A stretch of 64,000 bases of DNA, taken from the NCBI RefSeq assembly GCF_000299875.1, contig NZ_AMRK01000014.1, positions 32,737 through 96,736 on the forward strand, in the 5' to 3' direction. The position numbers and the translations under genes were made by a program. A model generated the notes under the pieces. The model was not told the DNA's origin. It saw nothing but the letters and a program-made list of their open reading frames with translations, and did not search any database. The stretch comes from Celeribacter baekdonensis B30. GTDB taxonomy: Bacteria > Pseudomonadota > Alphaproteobacteria > Rhodobacterales > Rhodobacteraceae. Below, piece after piece: positions 6,576 through 14,704 of this stretch (within the stretch, counting starts at the first letter, position 1; every line of letters starts with the position of its first letter).

Positions 6576-8153
6576 ATGGCACAATTTGATCTTAACGACG
6601 ATTCTGTCGTCGTCATCATCGGCTCGGGCGCGGGGGGCGGCACCCTGGCCAACGAGCTGGCCCAGAAGGGTATCAAGTCGGTTGTCCTTGAAGCGGGGAA
6701 ACGTTTCGACATGGGCGACATCGAAAACGACGAATGGGCGATGTTCAACAAAATCTCTTGGCTGGACAAACGCTATTCGGGCGGTGGCTGGCATGGGGCT
6801 GTAAACCACCCCAACCTCCCGGCCTGGATCGTGAAGGGCTTTGGCGGTTCGACCGTCCACTGGGCGGGCGTCGCGCTGCGGTTCAAGGAGTACGAGTTCA
6901 AGACACGTACGCATTACGGCGCCATCGACGGCGCCAATGTCGAGGACTGGCCGGTCTCACTGGAGGAGATGACCCCCTGGTATGAGAAAGCCGAACTCAA
7001 AATGGGCGTGACCGGTAAGACCACGGGGATGCCACACTTGCCTTGGAACAACGGCTTTCGGGTGCTGGCCGAGGGATGCCGCCGCACCGGGCGCACAGAT
7101 TACAATTCGGGGCCGATGGCCATCAACTCGGTCGAGCGGGACGGGCGACCAGCCTGTCATCAGATCGGGTTTTGTATGCAGGGCTGTGCGATTGGGGCGA
7201 AATGGTCGACCATGTACACAGAACTGCCGCGCGCCGAGGACACCGGCCTGTGCGAAATCCGGACCGATGCGATGGTCCTGAAGATCGAGCATAACGCGGA
7301 AGGGAAGGCCAGCGGCGTTCTTTATGCCGATGCGGACGGCAACCTACACCTGCAAAAAGCGCGGGTGGTCTGCGTCGCCGGCAACTCGATCGAAAGCCCG
7401 CGGCTTTTGCTCAATTCGGCGTCGTCGATGTTCCCCGATGGGCTGGCCAACAGCTCGGGTCAGGTGGGCAAGAACTACATGAACCACACCACTGGGGGTG
7501 TTTACGCGGTGCTGCCGGAGAAAGTGCACATGTTCCGTGGCACCTCGGTCGCGGGGATCGTGGGGGATGAGGTCTATCACGATGCTGCGCGCGGATTCAG
7601 CGGCGGCTACTATCTGGAATTCCTGTCTCTGGGCCTGCCGTTTATGGCGGCGTTCCTTGAGCCGGGGAATACGGGGTGGGGACGCAGTGTCACCCAAGCG
7701 CTGGAAGCCTACGACCGGATGTCAGGTGTCTGGGTTCTGGGCGAGGATCTGGCGCAGGAACGCAACGGCATCACCTTGCATGACAGCGAGGTCGATCAGC
7801 ACGGGCTTCCGGTTCCGATCGTGTCCAAGACACCGCATAACAACGACTACGAGATGACTGAGCACATGTACGAAACCTCGGCTCAGATCTACGAAGCCGT
7901 GGGCGCGACGGATGTCTACGAGCTGCCTGCCTATCCGGCCACTCACAACATGGGGACCAACCGGATGCATGCGGACCCCGATAAAGGCGTGGTCAATGCC
8001 TATGGTCAGGCGCATGACATTTCCAACCTGTTTGTGTCAGACGGCAGTCAATTCACCTCGTCTGCGGCGTGTAACCCGACCCTGACCATCGTGGCGCTGG
8101 CCATTCGACAGGCGGAATACATCGCGCAGGAGATGAGCGCCCGCAACATCTGA
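6576..8153 (+). CDS. GMC-family FAD-dependent dehydrogenase, large subunit
   Basis: A 525-residue flavoprotein. The FAD-binding motif is VVVIIGSGAGGGTLANELA (about 10-28), followed by VVLEAG and the GMC segment GGSTVHWAGVALRF (about 89-102). A CHQIGFCMQGCAIGAKW stretch (about 195-211) is typical of the gluconate/sorbitol dehydrogenase branch. The C-terminal catalytic region has THNMGTNRM and SDGSQFTSSAACNPTLTIVALA. It would oxidise an alcohol or polyol and pass electrons to the respiratory chain, probably in the periplasm after export with the Tat small subunit. Being in the aco operon, it may make the keto or acyloin substrate cleaved by AcoAB; this is inference. It is the last gene before the terminator at 8173. 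Confidence 0.85.
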   Translation: MAQFDLNDDSVVVIIGSGAGGGTLANELAQKGIKSVVLEAGKRFDMGDIENDEWAMFNKISWLDKRYSGGGWHGAVNHPNLPAWIVKGFGGSTVHWAGVALRFKEYEFKTRTHYGAIDGANVEDWPVSLEEMTPWYEKAELKMGVTGKTTGMPHLPWNNGFRVLAEGCRRTGRTDYNSGPMAINSVERDGRPACHQIGFCMQGCAIGAKWSTMYTELPRAEDTGLCEIRTDAMVLKIEHNAEGKASGVLYADADGNLHLQKARVVCVAGNSIESPRLLLNSASSMFPDGLANSSGQVGKNYMNHTTGGVYAVLPEKVHMFRGTSVAGIVGDEVYHDAARGFSGGYYLEFLSLGLPFMAAFLEPGNTGWGRSVTQALEAYDRMSGVWVLGEDLAQERNGITLHDSEVDQHGLPVPIVSKTPHNNDYEMTEHMYETSAQIYEAVGATDVYELPAYPATHNMGTNRMHADPDKGVVNAYGQAHDISNLFVSDGSQFTSSAACNPTLTIVALAIRQAEYIAQEMSARNI

Positions 8154-8172
8154 GGCGGGCACTTGCCGGGAG

Positions 8173-8195
8173 CGGCCAGGTCTTGGACCTGGTCG
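8173..8195 (+). terminator. Rho-independent terminator of the aco operon
   Basis: A ten-base-pair stem (8173-8182 with 8186-8195, core CCAGGTC/GACCTGG, one G.T pair) with a three-base loop is followed by TTTTCATT. It lies 20 bases after the GMC gene stop and just before the convergent end of the regulator gene. Confidence 0.75.
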
Positions 8196-8198
8196 TTT

Positions 8199-9935
8199 TC
8201 ATTCGGGGCGTTGCAATCCTTCGGAAGCGATCCAACGATTGATCGTCGCGCGGCTGACGCCGAGCAGTCGGGCGGCCTTGGTGACGTTCCAGTCGGCGCT
8301 GTTCAGGGCGTCACGCAGCGCATGCCGAGCCAGGTCCCGTTTTGATGTGGCCGGGCGGTTCCGGATTCTGTCCGGCAGATCGGTCACGTTGATCATCGTG
8401 CCATTGCCGCAGATCAGCGCCTCGCGCAGGACAGCGCGCATCTCGCGCTGATTGCCGGGCCAATCATAGTCGCAGAGCAAGGTCATCGCCTGATCGGAGA
8501 CCTGGGGCGGGTTGGCACGGTCCTGCGCCAGATGAGTCTGGATGATATCGGCAACCTCGCGCTGTCGCAGGGGGGGCAGGTCCAGCACGGACTGGCCGAC
8601 AAGATATAGCAGGTCAGGTTGTAAGCGATCGTTCTCCTGCAACTGTTCCCAAGGTTGGTCCGAGGTGAACAGCACCAGCGCCCGGTCTTCGTTGTAGCGG
8701 TCGCCGTTGGCACGATCATCATCCTCCAGAAACTGTTTCAGCCGGGTTTGCGTCGGGTCGTCCAACTGTTCGATATTTTGCAGAACCAGCGTGGGCGACA
8801 CCCGGTCAACCGGGTAATCCCCCAGAAAACGCATCGCCTCCAACGCTTCGGCCACGGCCTCGGCGGCGTTGGGGCTACTGGCGTCCACTGTTACGCCGGT
8901 GGGGCTGATCAAACCAAGATCGGCAATGATCGCCTTGGCGAAGTCGCGGCTGTCCCCGCCTGTCTCGCCACAGATCAAGAGCGGCACGCGATAGGCGGCC
9001 AACTTGCGGGCGCGTTCGATCAGCTTGGGCAGTGTGGCCCCCTGATAGGTGAAACCCGCAAGAGGACCGGTTTTGTTCAACCGCGCCGGGACATGCGGTG
9101 CAGCGGCATTGACGAAATAGCGACGCGGCGGCACGCGGGCCGGGCCCCGCAGGCTGATCTCGAGGTTGTGCAGGTCCGACAGGTGCCGCCCGACAAGGTT
9201 CTGATGCGGGGCCGGGCGCGCGTCATCGCGCCATAACGGCAGGCTGAAGACCACCGCCCCCCGGTCGTCACAGGCCACCAGCGTTTCGAAACACCGCCGT
9301 GTTTCGGGGTCGCGCGACATAAGCCGGGCGGTCATTTTGTCCGAATGGAAATTGCGGAACAGGCGAGTCTGGAACTGGCGGGTGGCTCGGTGCAGCGTTT
9401 GTTCACACAGGCCGATTTCATCCGGTCGACGACCGACCGCTCCGACCAGCGTCACCGACCCGATCAAATTGTTCTGGGCATCGGTCAGCGGCGCCGAGCT
9501 ACAGGCAAAACGCGAGAAGCACCGATAGAAATGATCCTCGCCCGAAACAGTCAGGACGCGACCCGCCGTCAAGGCAACGCTGATCCCGTTGGTGCCAGCC
9601 AGTTTCTCGTTCCAGATGCCTCCGGCAGTCAGACCACTGCGCTGAAAATCGGCCTCGACGCCGTCGGGGGCGTAGCTTTCGAGCACAACGCCTTCGGCAT
9701 CGGTGACCAACAGGCAATACCGGCTTTTGACGGGCAGCAGCGTGCTGCGGTCCAGTTCGGACGCGGCGCCACCGATCAGGTCCTGAAACTGTTCGCGGCG
9801 TTGAGCGATCTCTGCGCCCTGCAGGCGCAGGATCGGCGCACGTGTTCCCACCGATAGCCGGTGTTGCTGTGTCGAGCGCGCCTTGGACAGATCGACCAAG
9901 TCGCGCAGCGCCTCTTTATGATCTGAGGCCATCAT
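8199..9935 (-). CDS. AcoR-like regulator with degenerate, GAFTGA-less AAA+ domain
   Basis: A 578-residue regulator of acetoin-catabolism type. A GAF sensor occupies about residues 65-165 (GIWNEKLAGTNGISVAL is typical of AcoR). The AAA+ region (about 295-470) is eroded: the P-loop reads GETGGDSRDFAKAI, lacking the GxGK lysine; the Walker B position reads PTLVLQNIEQL, without Asp-Glu; and no GAFTGA loop exists. Some family marks remain (LPPLRQREVADI, YDWPGNQREMRAV). The Fis-type helix-turn-helix is intact (VTKAARLLGVSRATINRWI, about 551-569). It therefore probably binds DNA and effector but cannot drive sigma-54. The start ATG at 9935 follows GGGAGGAAAATC. Its likely sites are the two TGTCTCA repeats at 1501 and 11439. 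Confidence 0.85.
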   Translation of the reverse strand: MMASDHKEALRDLVDLSKARSTQQHRLSVGTRAPILRLQGAEIAQRREQFQDLIGGAASELDRSTLLPVKSRYCLLVTDAEGVVLESYAPDGVEADFQRSGLTAGGIWNEKLAGTNGISVALTAGRVLTVSGEDHFYRCFSRFACSSAPLTDAQNNLIGSVTLVGAVGRRPDEIGLCEQTLHRATRQFQTRLFRNFHSDKMTARLMSRDPETRRCFETLVACDDRGAVVFSLPLWRDDARPAPHQNLVGRHLSDLHNLEISLRGPARVPPRRYFVNAAAPHVPARLNKTGPLAGFTYQGATLPKLIERARKLAAYRVPLLICGETGGDSRDFAKAIIADLGLISPTGVTVDASSPNAAEAVAEALEAMRFLGDYPVDRVSPTLVLQNIEQLDDPTQTRLKQFLEDDDRANGDRYNEDRALVLFTSDQPWEQLQENDRLQPDLLYLVGQSVLDLPPLRQREVADIIQTHLAQDRANPPQVSDQAMTLLCDYDWPGNQREMRAVLREALICGNGTMINVTDLPDRIRNRPATSKRDLARHALRDALNSADWNVTKAARLLGVSRATINRWIASEGLQRPE

Positions 9936-9982
9936 GATTTTCCTCCCATTGCCAGGTCGCAGGGTCCGGCAATCCCTCCTGA

Positions 9983-10957
9983 TTATTGCGTGAAAACCCC
10001 CTTTTGTCCAAGTCCCGCCTTGGTCTCGGATCGCAGCGCCTGAAGTTTCTGGAAATCGGCATCGGCGTGATAGCTGGATCGGGTCAGGGGCGAGGCCGCA
10101 ACCATCAGAAATCCTTTGCCCAATGCGGCGGTCTTCAGGGCGGCAAAGTCTTCCGGTGTGACGTATTGTGCGACGGGATGATGTTTCGGCGTCGGTTGCA
10201 GATATTGTCCGATGGTCAGGAAATCGACGCCCGCCGCCCGCAGGTCGTCCATCACCTGATGCACGGACTGGCGATCCTCGCCCAACCCGACCATCAGCCC
10301 CGATTTGGTAAAGATCGAGGGGTCGCGCTGCCGGACCCGGTCCAACAGGCGCAGCGAGTGATAATAGCGCGCACCGGGCCGAACTTGTGGATAAAGCCCC
10401 GGCACGGTTTCAAGGTTGTGGTTGAAGACATCGGGCCGCGCATCGACCACCGCATCCACCACGGCGGGATCGCATTTCAGGAAATCCGGCGTCAGAATCT
10501 CGATGGTGGTGTCGGGGTTGAACTGGCGGATGGCACGGATCGTGTGCACGAAATGCGCCGCGCCGCCGTCCCCAAGATCGTCGCGGTCGACCGAGGTGAT
10601 CACCACGTGCCGCAGCCCTAGGCTGGCCACCGCCTTGGCCACCCGTCCGGGTTCGAACGGATCCAGAGCCTCGGGTCGGCCGGTGGCCACATTGCAAAAG
10701 GTGCAGCCGCGTGTGCAGGTGTCGCCCATGATCATCATGGTCGCGTGACCCTGTTCCCAGCATTCGCCCAGATTGGGGCAACTGGCCTCTTCGCACACGG
10801 TGGTCACCTTCGCGTCACGAACGAGAGTCTTTGTTCGGGAATACCCCGAGCCCGAAGGGGCCCTGACGCGAATCCAGTCCGGTTTGGCCGGACCCGGCAC
10901 GGATTTCCGGTGCGCCTTTTCAGGGTGTCGCAGGGTCGGGACCTGTTGTGTTGTCAT
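9983..10957 (-). CDS. lipA: Lipoyl synthase
   Basis: A 324-residue radical-SAM enzyme that inserts two sulfurs into protein-bound octanoyl groups. Both iron-sulfur motifs are visible: the auxiliary cluster [12 protein letters not shown] (CX4CX5C) and the radical-[13 protein letters not shown] (CX3CX2C). The C-terminal [12 protein letters not shown] contains the RSSYHA motif. The frame is open further upstream to 11116, but that part overlaps the AhpD-like gene and is unrelated to LipA. The ATG at 10957 overlaps that gene's stop and begins [14 protein letters not shown], as expected for alphaproteobacterial LipA. Being next to AcoR and facing the aco operon, it is probably a second, operon-dedicated lipA that supports the stand-alone lipoyl domain. 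Confidence 0.92.
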   Translation of the reverse strand: MTTQQVPTLRHPEKAHRKSVPGPAKPDWIRVRAPSGSGYSRTKTLVRDAKVTTVCEEASCPNLGECWEQGHATMMIMGDTCTRGCTFCNVATGRPEALDPFEPGRVAKAVASLGLRHVVITSVDRDDLGDGGAAHFVHTIRAIRQFNPDTTIEILTPDFLKCDPAVVDAVVDARPDVFNHNLETVPGLYPQVRPGARYYHSLRLLDRVRQRDPSIFTKSGLMVGLGEDRQSVHQVMDDLRAAGVDFLTIGQYLQPTPKHHPVAQYVTPEDFAALKTAALGKGFLMVAASPLTRSSYHADADFQKLQALRSETKAGLGQKGVFTQ

Positions 10958-11295
10958 TCTGCAAACGCGTCTAGGGCTTCCAGTGCCCGACCCCCATATA
11001 CGACCGAAGGGCCGCCACCCATCTCGATTGCGACCGAGATCGCCTCGATCACCTCGGCGCGCGTTGCGCTGTGTTTCAGCGCGGCCCGCAGGTGGAACAC
11101 GATACAATCCTCGCACCGAATCGCGATGGAAATCGAGAGCGCCATCAGCTCTTTGACTTTGCCCGACAATGCCCCATCGCCAGACACGGCACTTACCAAT
11201 TGGCTGTAGGGCTTCATGGGTGCAGGGGCTGCCTTGAACAGGGCGCCCACGCGTTTGTCGATCTCTGCGCCCTCTGCGCGGTAGTTTTTGCTCAT
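10954..11295 (-). CDS. AhpD-like carboxymuconolactone-decarboxylase-family protein
   Basis: A protein of about 113 residues with the catalytic [13 protein letters not shown] motif (CxxCxxxH), the hallmark of AhpD-type thiol peroxidase partners. It has the surrounding helices [14 protein letters not shown] and [18 protein letters not shown]. Two tandem ATGs (11298 and 11295) lie after GGGAGGAAA; I prefer 11295 for spacing. The longer open frame to 11340 has no ribosome site. In mycobacteria AhpD is reduced by the lipoyl domain of an E2 protein plus E3, so its coupling to lipA here makes a lipoyl-linked redox role attractive. It is translationally coupled to lipA by a four-base overlap and preceded by the TGTCTCA repeat at 11439. 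Confidence 0.8.
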   Translation of the reverse strand: MSKNYRAEGAEIDKRVGALFKAAPAPMKPYSQLVSAVSGDGALSGKVKELMALSISIAIRCEDCIVFHLRAALKHSATRAEVIEAISVAIEMGGGPSVVYGGRALEALDAFAE

Positions 11296-11438
11296 CATTT
11301 TCCTCCCATCAGGCCCGTTTGACAGGGATGCGTTTCCCAAAAGCGGTGCAGGTGTCTTGGACCTTTGGCGGCACTATGATTGTTGCGCCCGCCTCAAGGT
11401 ATCGGAGATCGAACTTTCACACCTGCGAAGCCGATAAC

Positions 11439-11464
11439 TGTCTCATTCGGCCAAAAGTGAGACA
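11439..11464. promoter_or_regulatory. Inverted repeat TGTCTCA-N12-TGAGACA upstream of ahpD-lipA
   Basis: TGTCTCA at 11439-11445 and TGAGACA at 11458-11464 are separated by 12 bases. Sequence and spacing are the same as at 1501-1526, while the spacer and flanks differ, so this is a conserved site and not a recent duplication. It lies about 140 bases upstream of the AhpD-like gene. The AcoR-like protein is the obvious candidate to bind both. Confidence 0.7.
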
Positions 11465-11540
11465 GCGCCTGTGTCACGAAAACAATTTAGGATTGTTTGT
11501 TTGACAGGCGGCTCCTTGCTGGTGTTGACGTGCCTCCACG

Positions 11541-11696
11541 TTAGGGGAGTTCCGCCGGGTGAACCGCGGATGGCGAAGCCTTCAACGCCAGTTTCACGAC
11601 CTTGCGCCGCACCTCGTTAGGGATGCGGGTCCAGACATATTTCGGCTTTGGGGATTGGTCCTGCAATCCGAGCTCGCCACGATGCAGATACCTATC
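11541..11696 (-). pseudogene. Remnant of an integrase-type transposase helix-turn-helix region
   Basis: Reading leftwards, a short open stretch encodes LHRGELGLQDQSPKP then KYVWTRIPNEVRRKVVKLAL. This resembles the winged-helix region of IS481/IS3-type transposases, where the sequence GLQDRSP is followed by RIP-EVR. It is bounded by in-frame stops at both ends and no catalytic DDE part follows. This is a decayed fragment and not a functional gene. It lies next to the Fic remnant, in DNA that otherwise lacks coding structure. Confidence 0.5.
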
Positions 11697-11786
11697 TTAC
11701 CAGGACGGTCGCAGGCCAATTGACGACTTCAATGAGTGTTTTCGACTGAGTAAGTCGCCCGCTGTGGTCGGTTTTATCACTGTCTA

Positions 11787-12180
11787 TCATTGTGTAGCCC
11801 TCGTCTCGGCCAGAAGGGAGTCAAACGGACGAATGCCTCCCGTCACACTCGCTGTCTCCAACACGGCCATATATGCTTTGCGCTGTTCAAACCTGACTCC
11901 CGTCCACGGTTGGCCTGCAGCGATCATCATGACGTTCATCAAGAAGCGCGCTATGCGACCATTCCCGTCTATGAACGGATGGATAAATACAAAGATGAAA
12001 TGTCCGAGGACGACCCGAACAGCCGTCGTATGGTCGAGGCAACGCGTCATCTCGGTCGTTCCGGATACGGTCACTGGGGCGGGCGTTTGCCCTCAATGTC
12101 CGCGTCGAAAACGAGAGGCAGGCGTTTGGTTCGTGTCGAATCTTGCCTTCCAACACGGACGGATTCGGTGGCGCTCATGG
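11787..12180 (-). pseudogene. Fic-family protein remnant, interrupted
   Basis: A 95-residue open stretch contains the Fic core motif HPFIDGNGRIARFLMN (consensus HPFxxGNGR) and the usual C-terminal segment with RKAYMAVLE and GIRPFDSLLAE. The upstream part of a Fic protein is missing. A short preceding frame starting near 12180 (MSATESVRVGRQDST) ends at a TGA just before this stretch. I therefore read the locus as a truncated, probably non-functional AMP-transferase gene. Intact Fic proteins transfer AMP to target proteins and often act as toxins or effectors. The segment up to about 12400 holds no other gene that I can defend. Confidence 0.6.
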
Positions 12181-12560
12181 TGGACATTCCTGTTCTGACG
12201 TCTTTGCTGTCACAGCAGGTGTTATTCCTCAGTTTGCCGGACAGGCCGTTCTTCTACCTTACCAGCGGCTACAAACTACGTTTGATGAGCACTGCTACAT
12301 TGGCCCGAGTTGGCAGAAGGCCGGTGATCAGCGCTATGCACAAATCGCAAGCTATCGGGGTGCAGCATCTGTTCCGTTCGAAATTCGGATGAACTGAGCC
12401 GGGTGTCGAAGCTTCGACGGTCTCCTAGATGCTGCCCTGTCTGATGACACCCATTGCTTTGCCACTGTCGCGGATTTTTTGGCGTCGGGCATAAGGGGAT
12501 TGGCCGTTGTCAGGTATAAATATCAAAAAGTCAGACGCAAAACGCACGCAGATCAAAAGC

Positions 12561-12590
12561 TGGCGATCAGATATCTGGCGATCAGATATC
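12561..12590. repeat. Exact 15-bp tandem duplication before the LysR gene
   Basis: TGGCGATCAGATATC occurs twice back to back (12561-12575 and 12576-12590), 38 bases before the chosen LysR start. Each copy contains GATATC, and GATCA is also present just upstream at 12551. It may be a tandem operator for autoregulation or a replication-slippage duplication. Confidence 0.8.
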
Positions 12591-12627
12591 TTGTTATGAT
12601 ATGCTCCCCCCAAAATGGCACACCAAC

Positions 12628-13476
12628 ATGATCACTAATCTCGAAGCGGACCTGTTGCGCACCTTTGTTGCGATTGCGGAGGAGGGCGGATTCACTGCGG
12701 CTGCGCGGCGGGTCTATCGCACACAATCTGCTGTCAGTCAGCAAATGAAGCGCCTTGAAGAGACGTTGGGCATCCCCTTGTTCGAAAAGCTGGGCCGCAA
12801 ACGGCGGCTGACGCAGGCGGGTCAGAACCTTTTAAGCTATGCACGCCAGATCATCAGCCTGAACGATCAGGCCGTGATGATGGTGCATGCCTCACAGGAG
12901 AGCGGTGAAGTCCGCATCGGAGCGCCGCACGATATTGCAGATTCCATTCTGCCGCTGTTTCTGTCGACCTATGCCCAAACCAATCCGCGCGTTCACGTCA
13001 TGCTTAAAGTGGACCGAAGCCCGAATCTCATGCCTTTGCTTGAGGACGGGCGGCTCGACATGACGCTGACCACACGTCATTCCGAACGGTTCGAAGGCAA
13101 GCTTTTGCGAAGCTCGCCGACGGTCTGGATCGCCTCTTCCATGTTGCGGCTTGAACGCAATCAACCTGTGCCCTTGGTTCTTGCGGATTCTCCATCCATT
13201 TTCCGCCGGATCGCGCTTGATGCGCTTGAACAACGGGGCGTGGCCCATATCGAACGGTATACCTGCCCGAGCCTGTCCGGGATTCATGTCGCCTTGAACG
13301 CCGGATTGGGCGTAACCGCGCGCACACCGGAAATGGTGACGCAAGACTTGCGTATCCTTGGTGAGCGTGAGGGGCTCCCGCCATTGCCCGACATCAATTT
13401 CTACATCTATCGCCGCAATGGTGCACTGTCTCAGGCAGCCAGTGCCCTTTTCGATCAGATTTGTGCCGAGCGGTGA
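12628..13476 (+). CDS. LysR-family transcriptional regulator of the sulfur/TTT operon
   Basis: A protein of about 282 residues. The N-terminal winged helix has LLRTFVAIAEEGGFTAAARRVYRTQSAVSQQMKRLEETLG, the LysR signature (shown here in overlapping pieces: AARRVYRTQSAVSQQMK is the recognition part). The C-terminal substrate-binding domain starts around residue 90 (EVRIGAPHDIADSILPLFL). I chose the ATG at 12628 because the protein then begins MITNLEADLL, as usual in the family; an ATG at 12601 gives nine extra residues, and neither has a good ribosome site. It points the same way as the tctCBA operon 181 bases downstream and probably activates it through the repeat at 13552. Confidence 0.88.
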   Translation: MITNLEADLLRTFVAIAEEGGFTAAARRVYRTQSAVSQQMKRLEETLGIPLFEKLGRKRRLTQAGQNLLSYARQIISLNDQAVMMVHASQESGEVRIGAPHDIADSILPLFLSTYAQTNPRVHVMLKVDRSPNLMPLLEDGRLDMTLTTRHSERFEGKLLRSSPTVWIASSMLRLERNQPVPLVLADSPSIFRRIALDALEQRGVAHIERYTCPSLSGIHVALNAGLGVTARTPEMVTQDLRILGEREGLPPLPDINFYIYRRNGALSQAASALFDQICAER

Positions 13477-13551
13477 GGCGGACCAGCGTGCCTGAACGCG
13501 TGGCGCGGATCTGGCTGGGGAGAGGCTCCCTTGATACATTAACACTCCTTA

Positions 13552-13577
13552 TATATTTTGGTTCATTTCTAAATATA
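13552..13577. promoter_or_regulatory. Inverted repeat TATATTT-N12-AAATATA upstream of tctC
   Basis: Two perfect seven-base arms (13552-13558 and 13571-13577) with a 12-base spacer lie in the AT-rich gap before the transport operon, 81 bases before the tctC start. The spacing and AT content fit a LysR-type activation site (T-N11-A class). Binding by the LysR protein encoded upstream is inferred. Confidence 0.5.
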
Positions 13578-13657
13578 CCTAATGCTTTTTCCGGCCTAAC
13601 GTCGCCACGATAAGGGGACCGTAAGACATAAGGTCTCAAACCAATGGGAGACTACAC

Positions 13658-14608
13658 ATGCTCAAATCTCTACTTCTCGGTGCCGCGCTTGGAACCAGCC
13701 TGCTCGCCTCTGCATCGGCGCAGGACTATCCGACACAGGACATTGATCTCGTCGTGCCGTTCGATCCGGGCGGAAGTGTCGATGTCACCTCCCGCTTGCT
13801 TGCGGAAGCCGCGAACAAATATCTTGATGGTGTGAGTGTTGTCGTTTCAAACCGTGCCGGTGGCGGCGGCGTTGTGGGGCAGAGCTTTGTTTCAAAGGCC
13901 AAGCCTGATGGCTACACGGTTTTGGCGATGACCAGTTCCGTTGTGACAAACCCGCAGTTGAAAGGCGCGCCCTATAAAATCGAAGATTTCACGCCCGTTG
14001 CCGCCTATAACCTTGACCCGGAAGTGATCGCCATCCCGGCCTCTTCGCCATTTCAAACCATTGACGATTTTGTAACCGCCACCAAAGAGCGCCCGTTGAA
14101 CATCACCGTGGCCGGGATCGGCACATCGCACCATATGGCGGGGCTCGCGCTGACCTCTGCAGCGGGTCTTGAGTTCAACTACATCCCTGCGAATGGTTTT
14201 GGCGAACAGCTTCAAGCCGTTGTCGGCGGTCATGCCGATGGCGCGTTCTGGCCGATGGGCGAAGCGATGGTTCATGCCGAAGCGGGCACCGTGCGCATTC
14301 TGGCCATTGCCTCTGATGCGCGTGATCCGAACTTCCCGGACGTGCCGACCTTTGAAGAAGCCGGGTTGAACATCCCGATCTGGGCGACCTTCCGCGGCTG
14401 GGCCGTGCCCGCAGGCACCTCGGACGAGACCGTGACTTTCCTGTCCGACCTTCTCAAAAAGGTGTTTGAAGACGACACCTACCAAGAAAAGATGGCAGCG
14501 GCCGGTTTTGATGCAATCTATCGCGATGCGGCGAATTTCCAGTCGATCATCACGGCCTATTCCAATCAGGTTGTGCCGATCATCGAGGACAACGGCCTCG
14601 CGAAATAA
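13658..14608 (+). CDS. tctC: Periplasmic binding protein of a tripartite tricarboxylate transporter
   Basis: A 316-residue Bug/TctC-type solute receptor. The signal peptide (about 1-22) ends at ASAQDYP. The mature protein has the family pattern IDLVVPFDPGGSVDVTSRLLAE (first strand and loop; VPFDPGGS binds the ligand carboxylate), then VVSNRAGGGGVVGQSFVSKAKPDGYT in overlapping pieces, and PTFEEAGLNIPIWATFRGWAVPAG near the C-terminus. The receptor delivers a carboxylate-bearing compound to the TctAB membrane partners encoded next. The start at 13658 follows TGGGAGACTACAC. The enzymes downstream suggest that the ligand contains organic sulfur, which the sequence of TctC alone cannot show. Confidence 0.9.
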   Translation: MLKSLLLGAALGTSLLASASAQDYPTQDIDLVVPFDPGGSVDVTSRLLAEAANKYLDGVSVVVSNRAGGGGVVGQSFVSKAKPDGYTVLAMTSSVVTNPQLKGAPYKIEDFTPVAAYNLDPEVIAIPASSPFQTIDDFVTATKERPLNITVAGIGTSHHMAGLALTSAAGLEFNYIPANGFGEQLQAVVGGHADGAFWPMGEAMVHAEAGTVRILAIASDARDPNFPDVPTFEEAGLNIPIWATFRGWAVPAGTSDETVTFLSDLLKKVFEDDTYQEKMAAAGFDAIYRDAANFQSIITAYSNQVVPIIEDNGLAK

Positions 14609-14640
14609 CGCAGGCGACAACACCTGTCCTGCTTGTGCTG

Positions 14641-14673
14641 ATCACGTCCGCCCCTCCGTGCGGTGGGCGTGAT
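14641..14673 (+). other. Intercistronic hairpin between tctC and tctB
   Basis: ATCACGTCCGCC (14641-14652) pairs with GGTGGGCGTGAT (14662-14673) through twelve pairs, two of them G.T, around a nine-base loop. No T-run follows. Such hairpins after a binding-protein gene commonly stabilise the upstream message or reduce read-through, so that the receptor is made in excess over the membrane subunits. Confidence 0.6.
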
Positions 14674-14704
14674 TGGTATCCTGAAACTTTGTGTTGAGGT
14701 AGTC

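Noticed and set aside
10958..11116. N-terminal extension of lipoyl synthase
   Set aside because: It overlaps the AhpD-like gene and encodes sequence unlike LipA; the ATG at 10957 gives a normal LipA.
12143..12397. A + strand open frame of 84 codons beside the Fic remnant (ends ASYRGAASVPFEIRMN)
   Set aside because: It looks mildly protein-like but has no ribosome site or recognised family, and lies in decayed DNA. It could be the tail of a lost gene.
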